From NCBI GenBank assembly GCA_002706985.1, contig PAKP01000042.1, positions 1-63,699 on the forward strand: 63,699 nt of DNA. The letters run 5' to 3'. The stretch comes from Sneathiella sp. (lineage in GTDB: Bacteria > Pseudomonadota > Alphaproteobacteria > Sneathiellales > Sneathiellaceae). Below the pieces are notes generated by a model. That model had not been told where the DNA came from, ran no database searches, and saw nothing but the letters and a program-made list of their open reading frames with translations. Position 1 is the first letter of the stretch, and each line of letters begins with the position of its first letter. Made by a program: the position numbers and the translations under genes. Below are positions 28,311 to 38,353 of the stretch, in pieces.

Positions 28311-28338
28311 TTGACTTGGATAAGCGGAGGATTAAACT
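28311..28338 (+). promoter_or_regulatory. putative promoter of sdhCDAB
   Basis: TTGACT (28311-28316, 5 of 6) and TAAACT (28333-28338, 4 of 6) are 16 bp apart in the mch-sdhC gap. An 8-bp inverted repeat GCGGAGGA/TCCTCCGC (28324-28345) overlaps the -10 and could be an operator or a 5' leader hairpin. Confidence 0.45.
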
Positions 28339-28394
28339 CCTCCGCAAAAATGAATAACAGATATCAAAAGTAACTAAGCGAGAAAGATTTTCTC

Positions 28395-28784
28395 ATGGCG
28401 AATATTGAACGACCCTTGTCGCCGCATCTGCAGATTTACAAACCTCAGATCACGATGATTACCTCAATTACGCACCGCGCGACGGGGATTGCACTCAGTG
28501 TCGGTACTTTGTTGCTGACCTGGTGGCTGATTGCCGTGGTCAGTGGGCCGGAGGCTTATGCAACGGTCAGTGCGTTTATCTCCTCTTGGTTTGGACAGCT
28601 GGTTCTGTTCGGTTTTACATGGTCCCTGTTTTATCATCTCTGCAACGGCATTCGCCATCTGTTCTGGGATATGGGCAAGGGATTTGAATTGCCGACCATG
28701 CGGAAATCCGGGATGGCTGCGATTATCGCCTCTGTCGTGCTGACGCTTCTCACATGGATAATCGCCTACGGAATGGGAGCATGA
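28395..28784 (+). CDS. sdhC: succinate dehydrogenase cytochrome b556 subunit
   Basis: SdhC anchors succinate dehydrogenase in the membrane and helps bind heme b and quinone. The 129-residue protein has three TM helices, the N-terminal RPLSPHLQIYKPQITMITSI motif with the SITHRATG signature, and the heme-ligand region FYHLCNGIRHLFWD. Its stop overlaps the sdhD ATG (ATGA). Confidence 0.96.
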   Translation: MANIERPLSPHLQIYKPQITMITSITHRATGIALSVGTLLLTWWLIAVVSGPEAYATVSAFISSWFGQLVLFGFTWSLFYHLCNGIRHLFWDMGKGFELPTMRKSGMAAIIASVVLTLLTWIIAYGMGA

Positions 28785-29167
28785 GCATGGGAATGAAAGC
28801 ACCGCTTAAAAAAGTACGGGGTCTCGGTTCCGCCAAGGACGGTACAACCCATTGGTGGCATCAGAAAGTCACGGCAGTTGCGATGATCCCGCTGTTTGTC
28901 ATTGCGCTCGCCTATGTCATAAGTCTCGTCGGCGCGGATTACAGTTATGTGCGCTATGTTCTCGGTACGCCCGTTGCCTCTTTGGTTATGCTGTTGCTGA
29001 TCGTCGTTATGTTCTATCACATGAAGCTAGGTATTCAGGTGGTTATCGAAGATTACATTCATACTGAAAGCACGAAATTCGTTCTCTTGCTGCTTAACAG
29101 TTTCTTATGTGCGGTCGTTGGATTGGCCGCTGCTCTGGCCGTATTGAAGCTGGCGCTTGGGAGTTAA
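28781..29167 (+). CDS. sdhD: succinate dehydrogenase hydrophobic anchor subunit
   Basis: The second membrane anchor of complex II, 128 residues from ATG 28781, with three TM helices. LGSAKDGTTHWWHQKVTAVA near the N-terminus and FYHMKLGIQVVIEDYIH (heme/quinone region) are characteristic. An upstream in-frame ATG at 28754 lies inside sdhC and lacks a better ribosome-binding site, so it is not used. sdhA follows after 9 nt. Confidence 0.95.
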   Translation: MSMGMKAPLKKVRGLGSAKDGTTHWWHQKVTAVAMIPLFVIALAYVISLVGADYSYVRYVLGTPVASLVMLLLIVVMFYHMKLGIQVVIEDYIHTESTKFVLLLLNSFLCAVVGLAAALAVLKLALGS

Positions 29168-29176
29168 AATACTAAA

Positions 29177-30970
29177 ATGTCTGAAGCCTATCCTATTACA
29201 GAACATAAATATGACGTGGTTGTTGTCGGCGCGGGCGGCGCCGGTTTGCGGGCGACCATGGGGATGGCCGCCGCTGGATTGAAAACAGCCGCTGTCACCA
29301 AAGTATTCCCGACCCGGAGCCACACCGTTGCCGCGCAAGGAGGTATCTCCGCTTCGCTCGGCAATATGGGCGAAGATAACTGGCAATGGCATATGTATGA
29401 TACCGTCAAGGGATCAGACTGGCTCGGCGATCAGGATGCTATTGAGTATATGTGCCGGGAAGCCCCTGCCGCTGTACTGGAGCTGGAACAGTTTGGTATG
29501 CCCTTCAGCCGGACGGAAGAAGGAAAGATCTATCAGCGCGCTTTTGGCGGTATGACAACGCAATTTGGTGAGGGGCCCGCGGCACAGCGGACCTGCGCTG
29601 CGGCGGACCGGACAGGACATGCGATGCTGCATACGCTTTACAGCCAGTCGCTCAAGCATGATACTGAATTCTTCATCGAATATTTCGCCCTTGATCTGAT
29701 TATGGACAAGGACGGCTCCTGTCGGGGCGTTCTGTGCCTCAGCCTTGAAGACGGTACCCTGCATCTCTTCCGATCGCATATGGTGGTACTGGCGACAGGC
29801 GGCTTTGGCCGCGCCTATTTCAGCTGCACCTCTGCCCATACATGTACAGGCGATGGCGGTGGTATGGTGCTGCGCGCCGGTCTGCCGCTTCAGGATATGG
29901 AGTTCACCCAGTTTCATCCGACGGGTATTTATGGCGCGGGCTGCCTGATTACCGAGGGCGTGCGCGGTGAAGGCGGGTTCCTTGTCAATGGCGAGGGCGA
30001 ACGCTTTATGGAACGCTATGCACCTCATGCGAAAGATTTGGCCAGCCGCGATGTGGTGAGCCGGTCAATGACACTGGAAATCCGTGAGGGCCGCGGCGTC
30101 GGATCCCGCAAGGACCATATTTATCTGCATCTCGATCATCTTGATCCGGCAATGATCGACGAACGGCTCCCGGGCATTTCTGAGAGTGCGCGGATTTTTG
30201 CCGGCGTTGATGTGCATAAAGAACCGATCCCTGTGTTGCCGACGTTGCATTACAACATGGGCGGTATTCCAACAAATTATCATTCGGAAGTCGTCGATTT
30301 GAAGGATGGTAATCCCGATGCGATTGTGCCGGGCCTGATGGCCGTTGGTGAAGCGGCCTGCGTGTCTGTGCATGGCGCGAACCGTTTGGGGTCGAACTCC
30401 CTCATCGACTTGGTCGTTTTCGGTCGTGCCGCCGCAATTCGCGCGAAGGATGTCGTGACACCCGGCGCAGCCCATGCACCGCTCCCCTCGGATGCCTGTG
30501 ATGAGGCATTGGCGCGACTTGATAAGTTCCGTAACGCCAATGGCGGTAGCTCGACGGCAACCGTGCGTGACAACATGCAGCGGGTGATGCAGGAAGATTG
30601 CGCGGTTTTCCGGACCAGCAAGACGTTGCTCGAAGGCGTTGGCAAGATCAACAAGGTCTGGGATCAGATGGCCGATATCAAGACAACTGACCGCTCTTTG
30701 GTCTGGAATTCCGATCTCGTGGAAACGCTGGAGCTGGACAATCTGATCCGTCAGGCGGTCGTCTCCATGACCGCAGCGGAAAACCGGAAAGAAAGCCGCG
30801 GCGCCCATGCGCATGAGGACTTCCCCGATCGCGATGATGAAAACTGGATGAAGCATACGCTGACCTATCACAGCGATACGGAGGGTGTGAAACTCGACTA
30901 TCGTCCGGTTCATGATTATACGCTGACGGATGAGATTGATTACATTAAACCAAAAGCACGTGTGTACTAG
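29177..30970 (+). CDS. sdhA: succinate dehydrogenase flavoprotein subunit
   Basis: SdhA oxidises succinate to fumarate using covalently bound FAD. The 597-residue protein has the [13 protein letters not shown] nucleotide loop, the FAD-linking [11 protein letters not shown] histidine, the active-site [16 protein letters not shown] and [18 protein letters not shown]. Length and order fit complex II, not fumarate reductase. Confidence 0.97.
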   Translation: MSEAYPITEHKYDVVVVGAGGAGLRATMGMAAAGLKTAAVTKVFPTRSHTVAAQGGISASLGNMGEDNWQWHMYDTVKGSDWLGDQDAIEYMCREAPAAVLELEQFGMPFSRTEEGKIYQRAFGGMTTQFGEGPAAQRTCAAADRTGHAMLHTLYSQSLKHDTEFFIEYFALDLIMDKDGSCRGVLCLSLEDGTLHLFRSHMVVLATGGFGRAYFSCTSAHTCTGDGGGMVLRAGLPLQDMEFTQFHPTGIYGAGCLITEGVRGEGGFLVNGEGERFMERYAPHAKDLASRDVVSRSMTLEIREGRGVGSRKDHIYLHLDHLDPAMIDERLPGISESARIFAGVDVHKEPIPVLPTLHYNMGGIPTNYHSEVVDLKDGNPDAIVPGLMAVGEAACVSVHGANRLGSNSLIDLVVFGRAAAIRAKDVVTPGAAHAPLPSDACDEALARLDKFRNANGGSSTATVRDNMQRVMQEDCAVFRTSKTLLEGVGKINKVWDQMADIKTTDRSLVWNSDLVETLELDNLIRQAVVSMTAAENRKESRGAHAHEDFPDRDDENWMKHTLTYHSDTEGVKLDYRPVHDYTLTDEIDYIKPKARVY

Positions 30971-30987
30971 GCGCGTAGGGATTAGAC

Positions 30988-31764
30988 ATGGTTGAACTGA
31001 CACTACCGAAAAACTCGAAGGTTGGCACGGGCAAGACGTACCCGGGACCGGAAGGGGCAACCAATCTCAAGACATTCAATGTATATCGCTGGTCGCCGGA
31101 TGACGACAAGAACCCGGCCATCGATACCTATCATGTCGACCTGGATAGCTGCGGCCCGATGATTCTGGACGGGTTGATCAAGATCAAGAACGAGATCGAT
31201 CCGACCCTGACATTCCGTCGCTCCTGTCGGGAGGGGATTTGCGGGTCCTGCGCAATGAATATCAACGGGACGAACACTCTGGCCTGTACGACAGGCATGG
31301 ATGAGGTGGATGGCGACATTAATATCTATCCACTCCCGCATCAGTCGGTGGTAAAGGACCTGGTCCCGGACCTTACGAATTTTTATGCACAATATGCGTC
31401 GATCCAGCCCTGGCTTCAGGCGGAAACACCGCCGCCGTCGAAGGAACGGCTGCAATCGAAAGAGGATCGCGAAAAGCTCGACGGGCTTTATGAATGTATT
31501 CTCTGTGCCTGCTGCTCCACCTCCTGTCCGAGTTATTGGTGGAACTCGGACCGTTTTCTGGGGCCGGCCATCCTTTTGCAGGCCTATCGCTGGATTATAG
31601 ACAGCCGGGATGAGCATACCGGGGAGCGTCTCGACAACCTTGAAGACCCGTTCCGGCTCTATCGCTGCCATACGATCATGAACTGCGCAAACACCTGTCC
31701 GAAGGGCCTGAACCCGGCAAAAGCCATCGCCGAGATCAAGAAGATGATGGTGGAACGCCGGTAG
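30988..31764 (+). CDS. sdhB: succinate dehydrogenase iron-sulfur subunit
   Basis: SdhB carries electrons from FAD to quinone. All three cluster motifs are present: [21 protein letters not shown] ([2Fe-2S], shown here as its core), [12 protein letters not shown] ([4Fe-4S]) and [17 protein letters not shown] ([3Fe-4S]). The 258-residue length is normal. Two hairpins follow the stop and end the sdh operon. Confidence 0.97.
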   Translation: MVELTLPKNSKVGTGKTYPGPEGATNLKTFNVYRWSPDDDKNPAIDTYHVDLDSCGPMILDGLIKIKNEIDPTLTFRRSCREGICGSCAMNINGTNTLACTTGMDEVDGDINIYPLPHQSVVKDLVPDLTNFYAQYASIQPWLQAETPPPSKERLQSKEDREKLDGLYECILCACCSTSCPSYWWNSDRFLGPAILLQAYRWIIDSRDEHTGERLDNLEDPFRLYRCHTIMNCANTCPKGLNPAKAIAEIKKMMVERR

Positions 31765-31785
31765 AGTGGTGCTATGATTTAAAAG

Positions 31786-31851
31786 AAATTGGCTCTTTTG
31801 TGGGGCCAATTTATCAATAGATTAAGGCCGCTTATCGAAGCGGCCTTTTTT
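31786..31851 (+). terminator. tandem hairpins after sdhB
   Basis: The first hairpin pairs AAATTGGC (31786-31793) with GCCAATTT (31805-31812). The second, a classic intrinsic terminator, pairs AAGGCCGCTT (31824-31833) with AAGCGGCCTT (31838-31847) and runs into a T tract to 31851. Together they isolate sdh from the downstream flavoprotein gene. Confidence 0.85.
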
Positions 31852-31864
31852 ATGGATTAAGCCG

Positions 31865-32458
31865 ATGTATGTCCCTCCACATTTTTCCGTTCCGGGGAAG
31901 GAAACCCTGATCCGGCTTCTGCCCGAGGCGAGTTTCGCCCTTCTGATTTCCTGTGGTGAGGGCGGCGTGCCGATTGCGACGCATTTGCCCTTTTCCTACG
32001 ATGAGAGCCGGGGGAAGCATGGAACCCTGATCGCCCATATGGCCCGGGCCAATCCGCATGGGAAAATTCTGGAGCAGGGCGAAGCACTCATTATCTTTCA
32101 GGGACCACATGCCTATATCTCTCCACGCTATTATACGACGGATACAAATGTACCGACCTGGAACTATGTCGCGGTACATGCCTATGGCACCCCTTCGATC
32201 ATTGAGGATACCGAGAAGGTTCGTGCGCTGCTTGATCAGTTGACGGAAGATAACGAGAAAGACCGGGCCGAGCCTTGGCGGACCGAGATGCTGGATCAAA
32301 AGCGGCTGGAGGGATTGATGCGGGGCATCATCGCCTTCGAAATCCGGATTGACCGGATCGAGGGGAAGGCCAAACTCGGCCAGAATAAATCAGCCGAAGA
32401 TCAGGCCGCCGTTGCCGCGGCAATTGGCACGTTGTGGAGCGCCGCCAAGACGGATTAG
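31865..32458 (+). CDS. PaiB-like FMN-binding protein
   Basis: The 197-residue protein has the FMN-binding split-barrel fold of the PaiB family (MYVPPHFSVPGKETLIRLL, then LPFSYDESRGKHGTLIAHMARANP, GPHAYISPRYY, and VPTWNYVAVHAYG). Originally called a negative transcriptional regulator in Bacillus, the family lacks an obvious DNA-binding domain and may be a flavin-dependent oxidoreductase. It starts 14 nt after the sdh terminator with no good ribosome-binding site visible, and converges on the alcohol dehydrogenase gene with a 4-nt overlap. Confidence 0.88.
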   Translation: MYVPPHFSVPGKETLIRLLPEASFALLISCGEGGVPIATHLPFSYDESRGKHGTLIAHMARANPHGKILEQGEALIIFQGPHAYISPRYYTTDTNVPTWNYVAVHAYGTPSIIEDTEKVRALLDQLTEDNEKDRAEPWRTEMLDQKRLEGLMRGIIAFEIRIDRIEGKAKLGQNKSAEDQAAVAAAIGTLWSAAKTD

Positions 32459-33615
32459 CCGGACAGAGCCATAATTTCCGCAACGTCCTCAACTGTTTTA
32501 ATGGGACGCGGATTCGCTTGAACCACAGGATGGGTAAGTGCCGATGATTTGATCTCGGCAATTGCCTCTTTGGAAATATCGAGGGCGCTTAGCTTGTTCG
32601 GCAGGCCGAGAGCGCCGATGAAGTCTCTCAACGCCGGGGCGACATCCGATGCAGTTTCCACGTCCAGGACCCCGGCAATCCGAGTTTGCGGGCCTTCTGT
32701 TACGGGCAGGTTATATGTCAGGACAGCGGGCAGGAAGACGCAGGACGTGATGCCATGCGGAACGTTACCCAAGACACCCAGAAGATATCCAAGACCATGA
32801 CTTGCCCCCATTCTGTATCGGGATATGCCAGCTGTCGCGTAATAGACGCCCAGCTGGCTGCTTTCCCGGTAAATAAGGCTTTCGGGATCCTTTCTCGTTT
32901 CAATCATGCTGCGATAAAGTAGTGCGAGGCCATTGGCGCAAAATTCAGCGATTTCATGATCAACACCCGGGGCGCAGATCGTCTCCACAGCGTGATCGAC
33001 AGCACGAATACCTGTCGACAGCCAGAGCTTTTCAGGCGTGTGCAGCGAGAGAGGTGCACAAAGAATTATATTATCGGGCAGCAGGAAGGCATGGGAAAAA
33101 CCCGTTTTTCTGCCGGTAATGCTGCTGGTGGCTCCGGCAATCGGCGTAAACTCGGCGCCGGAAAGTGTCGTTGGCACCGCGATATGCTGTATCGGCCAGT
33201 CGCCAACATCTTTTGTATTCCCAAGGGTGCTCGCAAGTTCTTCGAGTGCCTCAGCACCTTTTATTTGCAGGTTGGCCGCAAGGAGCGCTATTTTCCCGCC
33301 GTCAATAACGCTGCCGCCACCGATTGACAGAAGATGCGTTGCCTTGCTGGACGTAATTTCATTGACAAGTTCGAACACCTTGTCATATGGCGTATGCTCG
33401 GTAAGAATACTGATCGCGCCAATGATCTGGCCGTGCAGCTGTTCTTTCAAGTCGTCAACAACGGAGGAGTTGGCCAACAGCGAGCGGGAAATGGAGATCA
33501 GGATACGCGGATCGTCCGAGCCTGCGGTTAAACTTGAAACCGCGGCGACAATATCATCCTCTATTAACAGGCGCTTCTTTATATTGGCCATGTCCGGAAA
33601 TGCAGGTGCAGTCAT
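32455..33615 (-). CDS. iron-containing alcohol dehydrogenase
   Basis: This 386-residue protein (from MTAPAFPDMANIKK) is of the group III iron-dependent alcohol dehydrogenase superfamily. It has the NAD motif SIGGGSVIDGGKIAL and metal-ligand histidines in RAVDHAVETICAP and GASHGLGYLLG. Members include maleylacetate reductases and butanol or lactaldehyde dehydrogenases, so the substrate is open. I choose the ATG at 33615, which has AAGGATC about 8 nt upstream, over an in-frame extension to 33666. It stands alone on the minus strand downstream of zapE. Confidence 0.87.
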   Translation of the reverse strand: MTAPAFPDMANIKKRLLIEDDIVAAVSSLTAGSDDPRILISISRSLLANSSVVDDLKEQLHGQIIGAISILTEHTPYDKVFELVNEITSSKATHLLSIGGGSVIDGGKIALLAANLQIKGAEALEELASTLGNTKDVGDWPIQHIAVPTTLSGAEFTPIAGATSSITGRKTGFSHAFLLPDNIILCAPLSLHTPEKLWLSTGIRAVDHAVETICAPGVDHEIAEFCANGLALLYRSMIETRKDPESLIYRESSQLGVYYATAGISRYRMGASHGLGYLLGVLGNVPHGITSCVFLPAVLTYNLPVTEGPQTRIAGVLDVETASDVAPALRDFIGALGLPNKLSALDISKEAIAEIKSSALTHPVVQANPRPIKTVEDVAEIMALSG

Positions 33616-33681
33616 TTTTGTGATCCTTCTTTGCTGCCTCGCAAAACTATAGCAGGTCGGGCTCAAAAATAAATGCCTGTG

Positions 33682-34812
33682 TCATGTTCCTTGCGGTCTA
33701 CCCTTCAGATAGTCTTCAGAGCGCATTTCCATCAGCCGCGAGACGGTGCGGGCAAATTCAAAACTGCCATCCCCTTCGGGATAAAGATCTTTCGCGGGCA
33801 CTTCGGCGGAAATCACCAGATTGGTTTTCGCTTCATAAAGGATGTCAATGAGTGTCACAAACCGCTTGGCTTCATTTCGGCGGGCGGGAGACAATCGGGG
33901 CACATTTTCAAGTAGCAGGGTATGGAAATGTTCCGTCAGGGTCAGATAATCGGAGGCACCAAGCGCCCGGGCGCAGAGTTCTTCAAAAAAGAGGCGAGCG
34001 ACCCCGCGGGCCGTCCTATCGATTTTCAGATCACGCCCCTGAGTGGTCAGGGTCTGCGGAGCAATTTCGCGGCCTTCCGTCAGCTCTGCGAAAATACGGT
34101 CCATTTCGGCAGACGCATGTTCGTCAAGCGGTGAAAAATAAACCGGATGTTCCGCCAGCCGCTCAAGCCGGTAGTCACGCCCTCCGTCAAGGTGCAGGAT
34201 ATCCAGCTGTTCCTTCAACATGGCAATAAAGGGAAGGAACAGTTGCCGGTTGAGGCCATCCTTGTACAGATCGTCCGGAACCCTGTTTGACGTTGCGACG
34301 ACGACGACACCCCGATCAAACAGAAACTCAAACAGGCGGCCGAGGATCATGGCATCGGCCACATCCGTCACCTGGAATTCATCGAAGCACAGTAGCCAGG
34401 CCGACTCGGTAATGGAATCAGCTAGGGCAACAACCGGATCTCCGTCATCCTTGTCGGCTTTCTGTCGTTGCTTATGCAAGAATGCATGAACTTCCAGCAT
34501 GAAAGCATGGAAATGAACCCGCCTTTTGTGCGTGACCGGGGCCGTCTCGAAAAACAGATCCATCAGCATCGACTTGCCCCGGCCGACATCGCCGTAAATA
34601 TATAAGCCTTGCGGTGGTTCGACACGGGGTTTGCGGGAGCCGAGGCGGAAGAAATGTGTCCACTTCGTGCTAGTGTGAGGATCATAATTGACAAGGCGAC
34701 GATGAAGAGTCTGCAATTTCTCGACCGCCAGACGCTGTATCGGGTCGGGTTGCAGCTCATTTAACGAAAGCAGGTTGCGATAGGCTTCAAGCGGGCCAGG
34801 TACTTCAGTCAT
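33682..34812 (-). CDS. zapE: cell division ATPase ZapE (AFG1-like)
   Basis: ZapE/AFG1 is an AAA-type P-loop ATPase linked to late cell division in bacteria and to membrane protein quality control in mitochondria. The 376-residue protein has Walker A in GLYIYGDVGRGKSMLMD, Walker B in LLCFDEFQVTDVADAM and the family RVHFHAFMLEVH segment. It lies divergent from mdh with a long leader between, the order usual in alphaproteobacteria. Confidence 0.93.
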   Translation of the reverse strand: MTEVPGPLEAYRNLLSLNELQPDPIQRLAVEKLQTLHRRLVNYDPHTSTKWTHFFRLGSRKPRVEPPQGLYIYGDVGRGKSMLMDLFFETAPVTHKRRVHFHAFMLEVHAFLHKQRQKADKDDGDPVVALADSITESAWLLCFDEFQVTDVADAMILGRLFEFLFDRGVVVVATSNRVPDDLYKDGLNRQLFLPFIAMLKEQLDILHLDGGRDYRLERLAEHPVYFSPLDEHASAEMDRIFAELTEGREIAPQTLTTQGRDLKIDRTARGVARLFFEELCARALGASDYLTLTEHFHTLLLENVPRLSPARRNEAKRFVTLIDILYEAKTNLVISAEVPAKDLYPEGDGSFEFARTVSRLMEMRSEDYLKGRPQGT

Positions 34813-36100
<1,288 letters not shown>

Positions 36101-36111
36101 GCGGCAAAATC

Positions 36112-36146
36112 AAAGGGCACAACAATAAGCGGTTGTGCCCTTTTTT
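36112..36146 (+). terminator. Rho-independent terminator after mdh
   Basis: GGGCACAAC (36115-36123) pairs with GTTGTGCCC (36132-36140), followed by six T. It separates mdh from sucCDAB-lpd, so the latter needs its own promoter in 36147-36237, where only A/T-rich sequence is seen. Confidence 0.85.
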
Positions 36147-36237
36147 ATGGTGCTATACCGTACGGTTTGAAATATCTGATATACAAACATAACCGACGTA
36201 AATCCATGTCTCTGAATAGCAATTATAACGGAATACA

Positions 36238-37407
36238 ATGAATATTCATGAATATCAGGCAAAAAGCCTGCTTGCAAAATATGGTGTTACGGTGCCCAAG
36301 GGTGGCGTTGCCTATACCTCTGAAGAAGCCAAAACAGTTGCGCAGGATCTCGGCGGGCCGGTCTGGGTGGTGAAAGCCCAAATTCATGCGGGCGGACGCG
36401 GCAAGGGCGGCGGCGTCAAAGTTGTCAAGTCTACTGAAGAAGTGCTTGAGACCGCGAAATCCATGATCGGGATGCAACTGGTCACGCATCAGACGGGACC
36501 GGAAGGCAAGGAAGTCAAACGCGTTTACATTGAAGAAGGTTGCGATATCGCGCGGGAGCTGTACCTCGGAGCAATTATTGATCGCGCCAAGGATTGTATC
36601 ACCTTCATGGCGTCAACTGAAGGCGGCATGGAAATCGAGGAAGTCGCCGCGGAAACACCGGAAAAAATCCTGATGGTCAGCATTGACCCGGCGACAGGTA
36701 TCATGCCGTTCCATGCACGAAAGATTGCGTTTGGCCTCGGCCTTGAAGGCAAGCAGGTAGGTGCGGCCGTTAAATTCATTATGGCACTCTATCGAGCCAT
36801 CGTTGAGACAGACGCAAGCTTGGTTGAAATCAATCCCCTTGTCGTTACAGGAAGCGGCAATGTCATCGCGCTGGACGCGAAAATGAATTTTGATGACAAT
36901 GCGCTGTTCCGTCACAAGGAAATTGCCGATCTTCGGGATCCGGATGAAGAAGATCCGGCTGAGCTTGAAGCGGCGCAATATGACCTCAACTACATCAAGC
37001 TTGACGGCAATATCGGCTGCATGGTGAATGGTGCGGGCCTTGCCATGGCAACGATGGATATCATCCAGCTGAACGGTGGAACGCCGGCCAATTTCCTTGA
37101 TGTCGGCGGCGGCGCAACCAAGGAGAAAGTTACGGAAGCGTTCAAGATCATTCTGAAAGATGAAAATGTTGAAGGCATTCTTGTAAATATCTTCGGTGGC
37201 ATCATGCGCTGTGATGTGATTGCTGAGGGTGTGGTTGCGGCGGCAAAAGAAGTCGCGCTCAGCGTCCCGCTGGTTGTCCGGCTTGAAGGGACGAATGTGG
37301 ATTTGGGCAAGAAAATCCTCTCTGAATCAGGCCTGCCTATTCTGTCGGCGGATGATCTCGGAGATGCCGCAGAGAAAATTGTTAAAGCAGTGAAGGAGGC
37401 AGCGTAA
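36238..37407 (+). CDS. sucC: succinyl-CoA synthetase beta subunit
   Basis: SucC binds nucleotide through an ATP-grasp domain and, with SucD, makes ATP or GTP from succinyl-CoA. The 389-residue protein begins [17 protein letters not shown] and has [14 protein letters not shown], the [12 protein letters not shown] segment ([10 protein letters not shown]) and [15 protein letters not shown]. The stop and the sucD start share one base. Confidence 0.97.
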   Translation: MNIHEYQAKSLLAKYGVTVPKGGVAYTSEEAKTVAQDLGGPVWVVKAQIHAGGRGKGGGVKVVKSTEEVLETAKSMIGMQLVTHQTGPEGKEVKRVYIEEGCDIARELYLGAIIDRAKDCITFMASTEGGMEIEEVAAETPEKILMVSIDPATGIMPFHARKIAFGLGLEGKQVGAAVKFIMALYRAIVETDASLVEINPLVVTGSGNVIALDAKMNFDDNALFRHKEIADLRDPDEEDPAELEAAQYDLNYIKLDGNIGCMVNGAGLAMATMDIIQLNGGTPANFLDVGGGATKEKVTEAFKIILKDENVEGILVNIFGGIMRCDVIAEGVVAAAKEVALSVPLVVRLEGTNVDLGKKILSESGLPILSADDLGDAAEKIVKAVKEAA

Positions 37408-38282
37408 TGGCCGTTCTCGTTAATAAGGACACAAAGGTCATCTGTCAGGGTTTCACGGGCTCACAGGGGACATTCCATTCCGAACAGGCAATCGCCTATG
37501 GTACGAAAATGGTTGGCGGCGTGACGCCAGGCAAGGGCGGGGAAAAGCATCTCGACCTGCCGATTTTCGACACTGTTGGAGAGGCAAGATCAAAAACCGG
37601 CGCTAACGCAAGTGTGATTTATGTGCCGCCGCCATTTGCCGCAGACGCGATCCTTGAAGCGATCGACGCAGAGATCGAACTGATTGTCTGCATCACCGAG
37701 GGGATTCCGGTTCTTGATATGGTAAAGGTCAAGCGAGCGCTGAAGGATAGCGGCTCTCGCCTCATCGGTCCGAACTGCCCCGGCATTATCACGCCGGATG
37801 AATGCAAGATCGGCATCATGCCCGGACATATTCACCGTCGCGGCAATGTGGGCATTGTTTCTCGCTCTGGTACGCTTACGTATGAAGCTGTGGCACAGAC
37901 GACGGCGGCTGGCCTTGGCCAGTCAACCTGTATCGGTATTGGTGGTGACCCGGTCAACGGCACCAATTTTATCGATTGCCTTGATCTGTTTCTCGGAGAT
38001 GACGAAACTGAATCGATTATCATGATTGGGGAAATTGGCGGATCGGCTGAAGAAGAAGCAGCTGAATTCCTGAAAGCCTCGAAAACAAAGAAGCCGGTCG
38101 TCGGTTTCATTGCGGGTGTCACCGCTCCTCCGGGCCGACGCATGGGCCATGCTGGTGCGATCATTTCCGGCGGTAAAGGCGGTGCGGAAGACAAGATGGA
38201 CGCCATGAGAAGTGCGGGCATCACAGTCTCTGACAGTCCATCCGCGTTGGGCTCGACATTGGTAAGAGTTTTGAAAGGTTGA
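37407..38282 (+). CDS. sucD: succinyl-CoA synthetase alpha subunit
   Basis: SucD binds CoA and carries the phosphohistidine. The 291-residue protein has [45 protein letters not shown], and [14 protein letters not shown] around the active histidine. It is translationally coupled to sucC. sucA follows after 71 nt containing a G/C-rich hairpin. Confidence 0.97.
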   Translation: MAVLVNKDTKVICQGFTGSQGTFHSEQAIAYGTKMVGGVTPGKGGEKHLDLPIFDTVGEARSKTGANASVIYVPPPFAADAILEAIDAEIELIVCITEGIPVLDMVKVKRALKDSGSRLIGPNCPGIITPDECKIGIMPGHIHRRGNVGIVSRSGTLTYEAVAQTTAAGLGQSTCIGIGGDPVNGTNFIDCLDLFLGDDETESIIMIGEIGGSAEEEAAEFLKASKTKKPVVGFIAGVTAPPGRRMGHAGAIISGGKGGAEDKMDAMRSAGITVSDSPSALGSTLVRVLKG

Positions 38283-38323
38283 CGTACTAGAGTTAACCAT
38301 TAATTTTAAATTGGCTCTAAAGG

Positions 38324-38342
38324 GGGCGGGTCCGTCCCGCCC
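38324..38342 (+). promoter_or_regulatory. G/C-rich hairpin just upstream of sucA
   Basis: GGGCGGG (38324-38330) pairs with CCCGCCC (38336-38342) around a 5-nt loop, ending 11 nt before the sucA ATG. There is no T tract, so it is not a standard terminator. No Shine-Dalgarno-like sequence is visible between the stem and the ATG. Confidence 0.55.
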
Positions 38343-38353
38343 GATTACTTAAA

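Noticed and set aside
30065..31060. 331-residue open frame antisense to sdhA/sdhB
   Set aside because: Opposite conserved sdhA; composition is that of a reverse-frame shadow and no start context or homology is visible.
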